Source: a virus
Virus record (IMG/VR): IMGVR_UViG_3300028840_002576
Location: 1-53,304 of that record
Strand: one strand, 5' to 3'
Length of the DNA: 53,304 bases
Part shown: positions 7,271 through 14,006 of the stretch, piece after piece
How positions within the stretch are numbered: the stretch's first letter is position 1
How the letters are laid out: the number at the start of each line of letters is the position of its first letter
Program-made: the position numbers and the translations under genes
Notes under the pieces: model-generated
Told to the model about the DNA's origin: nothing
Databases searched by the model: none
What the model saw: only the letters and a program-made list of their open reading frames with translations

Positions 7271-7609
7271 ATGCTCGAATCAATATTCTATTTATCACTT
7301 TTAGGGGTTGCAAGTTTTTTTCAAAATATGATGTTCACGCTGGTATCCAGATCGAGAAATTCAGCGGATCCAGCGTATCATCGTAAGTGTGCCTGGGGGT
7401 CAAATGGCATATGGTTTATCTGCCAGATCCTCATAGTTAAAAACGTATGGGCTTCGATTCACAATGGGAATTGGACCTATGCTATCATTGCCGGCGTGAT
7501 CTATTCCTTATCGACAACCGAGGGATCCGTTATGATGATGAAACGGCTTCTCAAGACCGAGAAAGGTATTAGACGGGTCGGCGCAAAAATAAACTCAGAG
7601 GAGAAATAA
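7271..7609 (+). CDS. Small membrane protein (112 aa)
   Basis: 112 residues with three likely membrane segments: about 2-24 ('FYLSLLGVASFFQNMMFTL'), 44-60 ('NGIWFICQILIVKN') and 68-85 ('YAIIAGVIYSLST'), then a basic cytoplasmic tail. The layout resembles small phage inner-membrane proteins of unknown role. First gene of the operon that continues into SSB. Confidence 0.65.
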   Translation: MLESIFYLSLLGVASFFQNMMFTLVSRSRNSADPAYHRKCAWGSNGIWFICQILIVKNVWASIHNGNWTYAIIAGVIYSLSTTEGSVMMMKRLLKTEKGIRRVGAKINSEEK

Positions 7610-7613
7610 TATC

Positions 7614-8048
7614 ATGAACACTTTCAATGAAGTAACAGGAATTTTTTGTCTTGGCCAGGATCCGGATCTTAGGTATACTCCGAGCGGCGTTGCCGTGGCG
7701 AGCTTTTCCGGCGCCTCAAATCACAGCTACAAGAAAGACGGTGAATGGGAGCAGGAAACCGAGTGGACGAATTTTACCGTCTGGTCGAAACAGGCCGAGC
7801 GTGTTGGCGAAATGCTCAAAAAGGGTAGCCTGGTATATATTGCCGGCCGCCTGAAAACCGATAAGTGGGAAGACAAAGAGGGGAACACCCGCTATTCGAC
7901 CAAGGTTATTGTCAGGAAGATCGAATTCCTTGCCAATTACAACAAGCCCGAGGGTGGATATCAACCGAAGGACGAGGACGTCCCCGGTGATTACAATCGC
8001 CAGAGCCCTGCAGCATCAAATTCAGTTGACGATGATATTCCTTTCTAA
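7614..8048 (+). CDS. ssb: Single-stranded DNA-binding protein
   Basis: 144 residues. The OB-fold region (about 1-105) has the family order: 'GRLG'-like start region, 'VASFSGASNHSYKKDGEW' beta hairpin, 'EWTNFTVWSKQAERVGEMLKKGSLVYIAGRL', then 'YSTKVIVRKIEFL'. A Pro/Gly/Asn-rich linker leads to the acidic tip DDDIPF, which in SSBs docks partner proteins. It coats ssDNA at the fork and would work with the DnaB, NinB-like and RuvC-like proteins here. Confidence 0.93.
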   Translation: MNTFNEVTGIFCLGQDPDLRYTPSGVAVASFSGASNHSYKKDGEWEQETEWTNFTVWSKQAERVGEMLKKGSLVYIAGRLKTDKWEDKEGNTRYSTKVIVRKIEFLANYNKPEGGYQPKDEDVPGDYNRQSPAASNSVDDDIPF

Positions 8049-8057
8049 GGTGCTGAA

Positions 8058-8591
8058 ATGATTAAGGTTCCAAATATGACATTGGCAATCGATCCCGGCC
8101 CGAAAGAGTCGGGATGGGTTGTTATAACCGACGACTTCAAACCGGTCATGTTCGACAAGGAAAAGAACAGCGCCATCCTTGCCCGAATGGACTGGTTTAA
8201 GGCTTCTATATCTGATGCCGTAATTGAGAAACCAGTGTGCATGAAATGGTCAGGCGCCAGTTTATCCGATACTGCAATAGTGGCTGGGATCTTCGCCGGC
8301 ATCTTAACTCTTAACGAATGCTTGCCCGTTTATCTGATTAATCGGGCGAAGGTAAGGGGGAAACTTAGTGGTAAAAACAGGGGGGACGCCGGAGTCATTG
8401 CCGAGTTGACCCGTCGCTTCTCCCCTGGGGTCTCTAATAAAGGTAAGGGGACCAAAGAAGAGCCAGGATTTTTTTACGGATTCAAAGACGATATCTGGCA
8501 GGCCTTTGCTGTAGGGGTTGTTTTGAAAGACCTGCTGAACGGTAACGCTAAAGATAAAAAATATATCGAGGACGGGAGGATCAAGATATGA
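8058..8591 (+). CDS. RuvC-fold Holliday-junction resolvase-like nuclease
   Basis: 177 residues. RNase-H fold signature: first strand 'LAIDPGPKESGWVVI' with Asp12, second acidic residue Glu57 in AVIEKP, a basic patch with 'RAKVRGKLSGKNRGDAGVI' and the last acidic pair Asp144-Asp145 in KDDIWQAFAVG. These are the metal ligands expected for cutting branched DNA before packaging. It directly follows SSB and overlaps the next gene by 4 bp. Confidence 0.8.
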   Translation: MIKVPNMTLAIDPGPKESGWVVITDDFKPVMFDKEKNSAILARMDWFKASISDAVIEKPVCMKWSGASLSDTAIVAGIFAGILTLNECLPVYLINRAKVRGKLSGKNRGDAGVIAELTRRFSPGVSNKGKGTKEEPGFFYGFKDDIWQAFAVGVVLKDLLNGNAKDKKYIEDGRIKI

Positions 8592-9022
8592 CAGTCGATA
8601 GAGATGACGGAACACTGAGGACATTTGCATCCGGGGCGACCAGGGACACCGCCACCGGCAAGCTGGACATGGAGGGCTTCACGCATCCGATGGTTGAAAA
8701 GCAGTTCGCGAAATACATGAACATGCATCGATATCAATCAGACGGATCTCTTCGCGATAGCGATAATTGGCAAAAGGGAATTGACCTGGAGGCCTATGCA
8801 AAATCGCTGCGCCGGCATCACGATGATTTTTGGGCCGGCCATCGTGGATTCGAAAGCGAAAACGGCATGATTGCAGATCTATGCGGCATCCTGTTTAACG
8901 CCCGGGGGTATCTGTTTGAGATCTTGAAGGCCAGGGGCTTTGAGTTGCAGGAATTCGATAACGGCGATCCAATTCCTGAGAAAGTCGAGATGTTTAAAAG
9001 GCTGTCCGATGAAGCCAAATAG
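8588..9022 (+). CDS. dATP/dGTP diphosphohydrolase-like protein (N-terminal domain family)
   Basis: 144 residues matching the phage family with 'SGATRDTATGKLDMEGF' (residues 16-31), 'SDNWQKGI' (58-65), 'RHHDDFWAGHRG' (76-87) and 'DLCGILFNARGYL' (97-109). The all-alpha MazG-like family includes cyanophage MazZ, which trims dATP/dGTP to monophosphates. His/Glu/Asp residues in these blocks would bind metal and triphosphate. No PurZ-like synthetase is visible in this window, so I do not infer a 2-aminoadenine genome. Nucleotide-pool control is the safer reading. Confidence 0.75.
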   Translation: MTVDRDDGTLRTFASGATRDTATGKLDMEGFTHPMVEKQFAKYMNMHRYQSDGSLRDSDNWQKGIDLEAYAKSLRRHHDDFWAGHRGFESENGMIADLCGILFNARGYLFEILKARGFELQEFDNGDPIPEKVEMFKRLSDEAK

Positions 9023-9635
9023 GAAAGAGTATATTGTCCGGGACAAGCCGAACCCTTGCCCTGAGTGTCCATCATATAAAACATGCCGTAAATTGTGTGA
9101 GAAGGCCGAGCGGTGGGTTGATCAGGACAGTATTGGATCCAGTTCAAACGTGCTGCTCGAGAACGCTGGGAACGGAAGGGCTCTTTATGAAATGGGAGGG
9201 GACTTCCTGGACTTTGCACTTATGACAAATGATCCATCCAGAAACGCAATGGATTCAAGCGCATCCCAGGACGCCTGGGAAAAGATCCGCTGGATGAGAC
9301 TATCCGACAAGGTCACGAGGTTTATCTATTCTTATTATATGCTCGGGAAGAGGATCCGGGACATCGCTATAGAAGAGAACGCATCGTCACAGGCTATTGA
9401 CAAGCGGCATGTCCAGGCAAAGGCATCCATTAGAAATAGGCTAAAGAGGATCTCCAAGTGGGAGGCCTCCAGGGAATCAATGAATTTTAGATCAATTAAT
9501 CATTATGATATGGCCGCATTATTTTTTGGATATTTTTATCCCAGGCGCATCGTGTCAAGGATAGTTGGGGCTCATATTTCAACGGTAATGGCAGAGGTTG
9601 ATAGTAAAATCAGTACCTTAGATCAAAAGCGATAA
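9009..9635 (+). CDS. Sigma-region-4-like DNA-binding regulator
   Basis: 208 residues from the ATG at 9009 (AAAAGG upstream), overlapping the previous stop. The N-terminus has a Cys cluster CPECPSYKTCRKLC (about 16-29), likely a zinc knuckle. Residues about 115-165 look like sigma-70 region 4: a helix pair 'RLSDKVTRFIYSYYMLGKRIRDIAIEENASS' and a recognition helix 'QAIDKRHVQAKASIRNRL'. A second HTH-like segment follows ('RRIVSRIVGAHISTVMAEV'). I infer a phage transcription factor. It lies immediately upstream of the first 24-bp late-type motif and may act on the non-standard promoters. Specificity is not shown. Confidence 0.6.
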   Translation: MKPNRKEYIVRDKPNPCPECPSYKTCRKLCEKAERWVDQDSIGSSSNVLLENAGNGRALYEMGGDFLDFALMTNDPSRNAMDSSASQDAWEKIRWMRLSDKVTRFIYSYYMLGKRIRDIAIEENASSQAIDKRHVQAKASIRNRLKRISKWEASRESMNFRSINHYDMAALFFGYFYPRRIVSRIVGAHISTVMAEVDSKISTLDQKR

Positions 9636-9638
9636 TGC

Positions 9639-9662
9639 TCGACATGCTGTATATTGTAGAGG
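9639..9662 (+). promoter_or_regulatory. 24-bp late-type motif, copy 1
   Basis: TCGACA, a 12-bp conserved interior (TGCTGTATATTG) and TAGAGG. It lies just after the sigma-like gene, 9 bp before the next ATG, so a transcript starting here would have an extremely short leader. Confidence 0.5.
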
Positions 9663-9671
9663 AGATACAGT

Positions 9672-10241
9672 ATGGAAGAGTTAAGCGAAACATTAGACAA
9701 TGATCATTTTCATAAATTCGTAACATATTCAAAACTATGGATAAAGCATCTCGGCCTCGGGGACTGGGAGATTAGGTACCTGTTCTGCGAGGCCGAAGAG
9801 GATTCACCGAGGGCCTCAGCGGAAATCGTCGACATCAATAATCGATTAGTATTTATCACGTTATACGATGACTGGGATATTAAACCTACCTGCCTGAACC
9901 TGAAGCGTGTGTCCTTGCACGAGGTCCTGGAAGTCCTATTGTCAGACTTCTGGCTACTGGCAGCAAACAGGGATGATTTTTCAGCGGCAAGGCTCGACCG
10001 GGAGAATCATCGAGTCATCCGGCGCCTTGAAAACTTTGTGGAGGGTATTCATGAGGGGGAAATCGATATTCGCGAAATTGGAAACGGAGAGGGATCCGAA
10101 ATACCTGAAGTTGATAACGACCCTGCCGTGCCTGGTAGTCGATTGCACGGTATCAAATTACTTGCCGGACGATGGATTAATCGCCTATCACCATTTAAGA
10201 GGCCTTGGCCTTGGCGGCGGGATGTCGATCAAGCCGAGTGA
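9672..10241 (+). CDS. Zincin-like protein with overprinted C-terminus
   Basis: 189 residues. The first ~127 follow a phage family with 'WIKHLGLGDWEIRYL', a beta hairpin 'NRLVFITLYDDW' and a helix 'SLHEVLEVLLSDFW', where HEVLE occupies the place of HExxH; the second His is Glu here, so catalysis is doubtful. It continues with 'ENHRVIRRLENFVEGI'. Beyond that point the frame overlaps the HNH gene by 191 bp and the last ~62 residues have no family features. GAGGAG precedes the ATG by nine bases. Confidence 0.6.
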   Translation: MEELSETLDNDHFHKFVTYSKLWIKHLGLGDWEIRYLFCEAEEDSPRASAEIVDINNRLVFITLYDDWDIKPTCLNLKRVSLHEVLEVLLSDFWLLAANRDDFSAARLDRENHRVIRRLENFVEGIHEGEIDIREIGNGEGSEIPEVDNDPAVPGSRLHGIKLLAGRWINRLSPFKRPWPWRRDVDQAE

Positions 10242-10386
10242 TTATTACACGATTCCGCTATGTGATAAGCACCATAAATTAATACATCAATCAGGGCTCA
10301 GTGCAATAAACCTTGACATGGTGTACATATTGAAATTTATTTCTGGAAACCTAATCAATTATATTACAAACCTCAGAGGAGAATGA
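10051..10386 (+). CDS. HNH-type nuclease, DUF968/Ref-like
   Basis: 111 residues from the ATG at 10051 (GGAGG seven bases upstream). 'RDPKYLKLITTLPCLVVDC' is the typical start of DUF968/Ref-like phage HNH proteins; then 'YHHLRGLGLGGG', 'DYYTIPLCDKHHKLIHQ' supply the paired Cys and the His residues of the beta-beta-alpha metal finger. Likely a recombination or DNA-repair nuclease, fitting the neighbouring SSB and resolvase. Starts inside the previous gene in another frame. Confidence 0.75.
   Translation: MRGKSIFAKLETERDPKYLKLITTLPCLVVDCTVSNYLPDDGLIAYHHLRGLGLGGGMSIKPSDYYTIPLCDKHHKLIHQSGLSAINLDMVYILKFISGNLINYITNLRGE
10313..10336 (+). promoter_or_regulatory. 24-bp late-type motif, copy 2 (inside HNH gene)
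   Basis: TTGACA, 12-bp interior TGGTGTACATAT, then TGAAAT. The interior matches the family very well although the last hexamer is poor. It lies near the 3' end of the HNH gene, about 50 bp before the small repeat protein at 10389. Confidence 0.45.
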
Positions 10387-10388
10387 TC

Positions 10389-10538
10389 ATGAACCCGAAG
10401 AAAAATGAATTGAAATCAAAGAGCGAATTCCCCGGATCTGCCGGCAAAGGCAAATTGCCCAACGCCGAAAGTATCAAACCGAAACAGGAATTCCCTGGAA
10501 GTGCCGGCAAGGGAAGCTTGCCGAAGTCGAACAGCTAA
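10389..10538 (+). CDS. Small Lys-rich protein with two internal peptide repeats (49 aa)
   Basis: 49 residues with two copies of a 14-residue unit, KSEFPGSAGKGKLP and KQEFPGSAGKGSLP, separated by a 10-residue spacer. The DNA of the copies differs at many third positions, suggesting the peptide is under selection. Highly basic and probably disordered. GAGGAG lies upstream, overlapping the HNH stop. A strong terminator follows. Function unknown. Confidence 0.55.
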   Translation: MNPKKNELKSKSEFPGSAGKGKLPNAESIKPKQEFPGSAGKGSLPKSNS

Positions 10539-10564
10539 TCAGCACCGAACACAAAACCATGGAA

Positions 10565-10605
10565 GAGGGGACTTGAAATTTTTTTCGGTCCCCTCGTGTT
10601 TTTTA
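10565..10605 (+). terminator. Rho-independent terminator
   Basis: GAGGGGAC (10565-10572) pairs perfectly with GTCCCCTC (10588-10595), 15-base loop, followed by GTGTTTTTT. Ends the SSB-resolvase-HNH block; a new promoter starts three bases later. Confidence 0.85.
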
Positions 10606-10635
10606 AGGCTACTTTGATCAGAACTATGGTATAAT
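10606..10635 (+). promoter_or_regulatory. GGCTACTTTG-class promoter
   Basis: GCTACT at 10608-10613, 16-bp spacer, TATAAT at 10630-10635 with extended TG. Directly behind the terminator, driving the terminase small-subunit operon. Confidence 0.75.
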
Positions 10636-10667
10636 GTATTTAAAACGTCAAGGGGAGATATAGAACA

Positions 10668-10799
10668 ATGGCCGAGAACATGATGAATTCCGAGCATAAA
10701 GCGACAAATAAAAATTATCGCGACAATTACGATCGGATATTCCGCAACAACAAGGGGGACAAAAATGATCGAACGCGCAAGAATGGTAAAAAAGGATAG
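10668..10799 (+). CDS. Small Asn/Lys-rich protein (43 aa)
   Basis: 43 residues, rich in Asn, Lys and Arg, no hydrophobic core, so probably disordered. AGGGGAGA precedes the ATG by 11 bases. First gene after the promoter; overlaps the next gene by 35 bp and contains its ribosome site. It may serve mainly as a leader ORF. Confidence 0.45.
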   Translation: MAENMMNSEHKATNKNYRDNYDRIFRNNKGDKNDRTRKNGKKG

Positions 10800-11022
10800 T
10801 ATCGATTACGACCACGAAGAAACCCGTCCTATGTGCGAAGGCTGCGAAAGCCTGTATGCTGGCGGGAGGATCCTAACCGGCTGGAAATGCATGGCCTATG
10901 CATCCAGGCCGTCCATGTACGTTCGAGCCAATGAATGCCCGAGAAATTCCAGGGCTCGCCGTCCGGCATGGCAGAAAGTTCGCGTTGGGCAAGGCCGTAC
11001 CTCTCAGGGAGGTAACCGATAA
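10765..11022 (+). CDS. Small zinc-ribbon-like protein (85 aa)
   Basis: 85 residues with CEGC (about 24-27), KC (about 42) and ECPRN (about 57), a four-Cys pattern fitting one zinc ribbon, then an Arg-rich tail. AAGGGGGA lies upstream of the ATG. Its stop overlaps the terminase small subunit start (TAATGA). Confidence 0.55.
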   Translation: MIERARMVKKDSIDYDHEETRPMCEGCESLYAGGRILTGWKCMAYASRPSMYVRANECPRNSRARRPAWQKVRVGQGRTSQGGNR

Positions 11023-11648
11023 TGAACACCGGGATGACACTGGATGAAATCAGGGATGCCATTAGAAAGGTAGCCCTGAAACTATCCATTCCGCATAAAC
11101 GCTTTGCCGATGAATGGCTTGCCAATGGAAACAACGGGACGAAAGCATATCTCGCAATATTCAACACGAACAAGCCAGCGGTTGCCGGGACAGGGGCGCA
11201 TAAATTATTGCGCCGGTCTGACATAAAATCTTATATCGATCTGTGCAAACAATTCACCACCGACGAACTATTAAACCACCTTGCAGTAACAAAGAACCGT
11301 ATCATGGATGAAGAGGCTAAACTCGCATTTATTGATATCCGGAAAATGTTTGACGTCGAAGGCAATTTCCTTCCGCCTCATCTATGGCCTGAGGAGATTG
11401 CCAGGGCGGCCGCAGGGGTTGAGATCGATAAGAAGTGGGACTCCGAGCAGAACAAATGGCAATACAAATATAGAATCAAGCTTAATGACAAGGGCCGCGC
11501 ACTGAAACGCCTCGAGGACTGTCTGGGGATGACAAAGGCGCCAGAGTTAACCGATAAGCACGCCGACGTATTTAAGGGATTCCTTCATGCGATCGACGGA
11601 GAGACCCGGGGAAAGCTCCCCAGCGAATTGGAGGACGACGATGACTGA
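11022..11648 (+). CDS. terS: Terminase small subunit
   Basis: 208 residues. The N-terminal HTH domain has the Terminase_2 pattern: 'HKRFADEWLANGNNGTKAYLAIF' then 'GTGAHKLLRRSDIKSYI'. The middle ('RIMDEEAKLAFIDIRKMFD') is the usual oligomerisation region, and the tail is acidic. TerS recognises the packaging site and recruits TerL. Unusually, the large subunit is about 7.2 kb downstream, not adjacent. Confidence 0.85.
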   Translation: MNTGMTLDEIRDAIRKVALKLSIPHKRFADEWLANGNNGTKAYLAIFNTNKPAVAGTGAHKLLRRSDIKSYIDLCKQFTTDELLNHLAVTKNRIMDEEAKLAFIDIRKMFDVEGNFLPPHLWPEEIARAAAGVEIDKKWDSEQNKWQYKYRIKLNDKGRALKRLEDCLGMTKAPELTDKHADVFKGFLHAIDGETRGKLPSELEDDDD

Positions 11649-11712
11649 TATCGGCATGGCCGTTGTTTTTGTTGCTGTAATATTTATACTATTTTTATTC
11701 GAAAGGAAATAA
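11641..11712 (+). CDS. Single-span membrane microprotein (23 aa)
   Basis: 23 residues: a short polar start, about 16 hydrophobic residues (VVFVAVIFILFLF) and ERK. It overlaps the TerS end by 8 bp; a second in-frame ATG exists at 11656. No strong ribosome site, so coupling to TerS would be needed. May be chance, but the clean transmembrane composition is notable. Confidence 0.35.
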   Translation: MTDIGMAVVFVAVIFILFLFERK

Positions 11713-11713
11713 A

Positions 11714-11908
11714 ATGGCCTACAAAACCAAGATCGTATGTGATCGAAACAATTGCTCGAATACTAAAGATACCGCCCATGGAGTCCTACCTGACGGCTGG
11801 GGCATTACCGTTCACCTTAAACATCTCTGCAAGAACTGTAACGATAAGCTCGCAACCATGGAGCTCGAGCACGCAAGAAAGCTCCAGGACTTTTTTTCAG
11901 AAAAATAA
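11714..11908 (+). CDS. Small zinc-ribbon protein (64 aa)
   Basis: 64 residues; Cys at about 9 and 14 and CKNC at about 39-42 form a plausible zinc ribbon, followed by a charged helix. The pattern resembles small phage zinc-ribbon proteins. AAAGGAAA overlaps the preceding stop. Confidence 0.6.
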   Translation: MAYKTKIVCDRNNCSNTKDTAHGVLPDGWGITVHLKHLCKNCNDKLATMELEHARKLQDFFSEK

Positions 11909-11916
11909 AAAAACAC

Positions 11917-11944
11917 TTGACATCACCTGAGAATGGTTTATAAT
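11917..11944 (+). promoter_or_regulatory. Sigma-70-type promoter
   Basis: TTGACA 11917-11922, 16-bp spacer, TATAAT 11939-11944: near-consensus. Lies right after the zinc-ribbon gene and drives the gene at 11982. Confidence 0.75.
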
Positions 11945-11981
11945 TGTAATTAACAGTCAACAAAAACCTGGAGGCAAAATT

Positions 11982-12122
11982 ATGACCGAGAGAACAAACG
12001 CATTCGCAGAGGTACAAAGACTGCTAAACCAATTGGAGAGGGCGACGAACCTCGGGCATGAGCATGAGGTCCAGGCGGCCAGAATTCAAATCCTAAGAAT
12101 AATCAACATTTTAACCAATTAA
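11982..12122 (+). CDS. Small helical protein (46 aa)
   Basis: 46 residues, probably one or two helices ('EVQRLLNQLERATNLGHEHEVQAARIQILRIINIL'). GGAGG eight bases before the ATG, and a strong promoter upstream. Unknown function. Confidence 0.6.
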   Translation: MTERTNAFAEVQRLLNQLERATNLGHEHEVQAARIQILRIINILTN

Positions 12123-12132
12123 GGGGGGCGAG

Positions 12133-12408
12133 ATGTTGACATCCACTTTCAAACCATCAGCAGCAAATTATACTCACTATATCGAGACCGAGCTCGGCGA
12201 AGAGATCGAGCTCACTGTCTATTTCGACTTTCAGCCAGAGGAAAAAATGACCTGGGACTATCCGGGCTGTCCTGCAGATGCCGAGGTCACCGAGGTACTC
12301 ATCGCCGGCACGTCAATCGAAGTGTGCCTGATGCCTGACGAGGAAGCCAGTGTTGTAGAGAGCATTCTTGACAGTTCATACCATAGAGATTATAGGAATT
12401 TTTCATAA
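12133..12408 (+). CDS. Conserved phage hypothetical protein (91 aa)
   Basis: 91 residues, beta-rich, containing 'YIETELGEEIELTVYFDFQPEE' and 'DYPGCPADAEVTEV', a text seen in small conserved phage proteins of unknown role. GGGGGCGAG site upstream. Overlaps the next start by one base. Confidence 0.6.
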   Translation: MLTSTFKPSAANYTHYIETELGEEIELTVYFDFQPEEKMTWDYPGCPADAEVTEVLIAGTSIEVCLMPDEEASVVESILDSSYHRDYRNFS

Positions 12409-12686
12409 TGATATTCAAAGTAAAGAAATCGACCATAGGCGAATATAACGGAGGGGTGACCTCTGGCAACTCCAATTGCTATTACAAGGGATCCTCGGTT
12501 TGCTGGATTGTTTCAGATAACAATATTGATTATATTGCATTGACCCGCAAACAAGATGCAATTGCCATGGCGGAATATTTTAACAAAATAAACTGGGATA
12601 GGCAAGGCGACCCTTTAATAGTATTTAAAAATCAATTAATACACATAGGCGATTTTGAAACGGTTGAAAAAATAAAAGAACTTTAA
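12408..12686 (+). CDS. Hypothetical protein (92 aa)
   Basis: 92 residues, mixed alpha-beta, no motif recognised. Starts on the last base of the previous gene (TAATG), suggesting coupling. The promoter at 12695-12723 follows it. Confidence 0.55.
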   Translation: MIFKVKKSTIGEYNGGVTSGNSNCYYKGSSVCWIVSDNNIDYIALTRKQDAIAMAEYFNKINWDRQGDPLIVFKNQLIHIGDFETVEKIKEL

Positions 12687-12694
12687 AAAAACGC

Positions 12695-12723
12695 TTGACA
12701 AGGTCAGATCTGTTTGATACAAT
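12695..12723 (+). promoter_or_regulatory. Sigma-70-type promoter
   Basis: TTGACA 12695-12700, 17-bp spacer, TACAAT 12718-12723. Drives the gene at 12755 and probably the duplicated-leader genes beyond. Confidence 0.75.
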
Positions 12724-12754
12724 ATACTTAAACACTCAAACAGGGAGATAAAAA

Positions 12755-12973
12755 ATGAAGAACACAAAGCAAGGGACAATCGGATACGACGGAAGAACAA
12801 ACGACTGGTTTATTAAATTCACCGACACCAGCGACCTGATGGCTGCAGCCAGGCGTGAACGGAGAACCATCAGCATTTATGGTGGATTCTTTTCCAGGGA
12901 AAGCGCCGAGGTCTACTGCGAACAGAATAGGATCACTGTTAAAAATCCGATTATCACCGACGCCATCATCTAA
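12755..12973 (+). CDS. Hypothetical protein (72 aa)
   Basis: 72 residues, alpha-beta, no recognised motif ('GYDGRTNDWFIKFTDTSDL' start, one Cys). GGGAG before the ATG. The first copy of the structured leader begins four bases after its stop. Confidence 0.55.
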   Translation: MKNTKQGTIGYDGRTNDWFIKFTDTSDLMAAARRERRTISIYGGFFSRESAEVYCEQNRITVKNPIITDAII

Positions 12974-12977
12974 ATTA

Positions 12978-13029
12978 TCTCTGCGATCGGAGATCCCGGG
13001 GATCGGCGACGGTCCCCTAACCTTAACAA
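12978..13029 (+). repeat. Structured leader repeat, copy A
   Basis: 52-nt element, 50/52 identical to 13215-13266. It contains TCTC/GAGA flanking CGATCG, then GGGGA/TCCCC around a 10-nt loop, so two small hairpins. The last copy-A base is ten bases before the ATG at 13040; the Shine-Dalgarno GGGAG lies between. Confidence 0.8.
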
Positions 13030-13039
13030 GGGAGAAAAA

Positions 13040-13201
13040 ATGAACAGCATGACAATGAAAGAAATGTTGGACAGGGTGCGGGACAGGAAAGCGAACTTCC
13101 TTTATGGTTGTCCCTATTCAAAACTGTTAACGAATCACAAGGATTGTGTGGACGCTGTCATTAGGGTCGATTTCGACCATTACATGAAAAATCAGGACTA
13201 A
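13040..13201 (+). CDS. Small protein behind leader A (53 aa)
   Basis: 53 residues, moderately basic, two Cys, no recognised motif ('MKEMLDRVRDRKANFLYGCPYSKLL'). GGGAG five bases before the ATG. Preceded by the structured leader repeat, like the unrelated gene at 13280. Confidence 0.55.
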   Translation: MNSMTMKEMLDRVRDRKANFLYGCPYSKLLTNHKDCVDAVIRVDFDHYMKNQD

Positions 13202-13214
13202 ATGTTCAATTACG

Positions 13215-13266
13215 TCTCTGCGATCGGAGACTCCGGGGATCGGCGACGGTCCCCTAACCTTAACAA
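13215..13266 (+). repeat. Structured leader repeat, copy B
   Basis: Second copy, differing from copy A only by TC/CT at two adjacent positions. Ends 13 bases before the ATG at 13280. The flanks and downstream coding sequences are not similar, so the element itself is conserved. Confidence 0.8.
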
Positions 13267-13279
13267 TGGAAGGCAGACC

Positions 13280-13723
13280 ATGAAATACTTAGTAAGATCA
13301 AAAGTCAACAGGAAGATGGTCGAGTCGGATTCACCGTACAATGCGGTCAAATCAGTGTACACCGACTATGAGATTGGATTCTGCTCCCGCCTGGGAAACA
13401 GCTTCACCTATATGGTTGAGAAATCGGAGCTCACCGAATTCACCCAGTACGAGGTTAAGGTTTACGAAATTGACGAGGACAAACGCGAAAAGCATTGCTG
13501 TTTCAAAGAATTAAATATCAGCGGCAGATGCATCGCTAATTGCCATATGGCGAAAGTTGACATGGACTGCACTGGGGCAACAGGCCTCACGGCGGACTAT
13601 GACAGCCGGCATGAAGTGAGGGTATCTATGGGGCATATTGACGGAAGGACCTTGCCGGCGCCAGAAAACAAGGTCGAGAAAGATACCGAAGTTGAACTGG
13701 GGCGACGTTATTCACCTTATTAA
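13280..13723 (+). CDS. Hypothetical protein behind leader B (147 aa)
   Basis: 147 residues from the ATG at 13280, after GGAAGG; an in-frame ATG at 13202 would place the leader repeat inside the gene and is rejected. The N-terminal half is alpha-beta ('KYLVRSKVNRKMVESDSPYNAVKSVY'), the middle has four Cys. No family recognised. Confidence 0.55.
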   Translation: MKYLVRSKVNRKMVESDSPYNAVKSVYTDYEIGFCSRLGNSFTYMVEKSELTEFTQYEVKVYEIDEDKREKHCCFKELNISGRCIANCHMAKVDMDCTGATGLTADYDSRHEVRVSMGHIDGRTLPAPENKVEKDTEVELGRRYSPY

Positions 13724-13751
13724 TGAACTATTAAACATGGAGGGTACTAAA

Positions 13752-14006
13752 ATGAATTCAATTCAATCTGTATTTTGGGGACCGACGGAAGCCTCGGAAT
13801 CTTTTATTCGACTCACAAGCTCGAATGAGATCGAGAAAGCTACCGAGGCACGCAGGAGTCTGAAGGATCTTAACAGCGCGAAGGCCATAACCACCGCAAG
13901 GCTATTCGGCAAGGACTGGGTCCGGATCGAACACTGGGATGGAGCCGTAAAGCTGGTAAACATGGACCACGTAATTGACATGGAGGTGACTGGCTTTGGC
14001 AAGTAA
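13752..14006 (+). CDS. Hypothetical protein (84 aa)
   Basis: 84 residues from the ATG at 13752, seven bases after GGAGGG. Small alpha-beta protein without recognised motifs ('RLFGKDWVRIEHWDGAVKLVNMDHV'). Overlaps the next TTG-initiated gene by 11 bp. Confidence 0.55.
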   Translation: MNSIQSVFWGPTEASESFIRLTSSNEIEKATEARRSLKDLNSAKAITTARLFGKDWVRIEHWDGAVKLVNMDHVIDMEVTGFGK

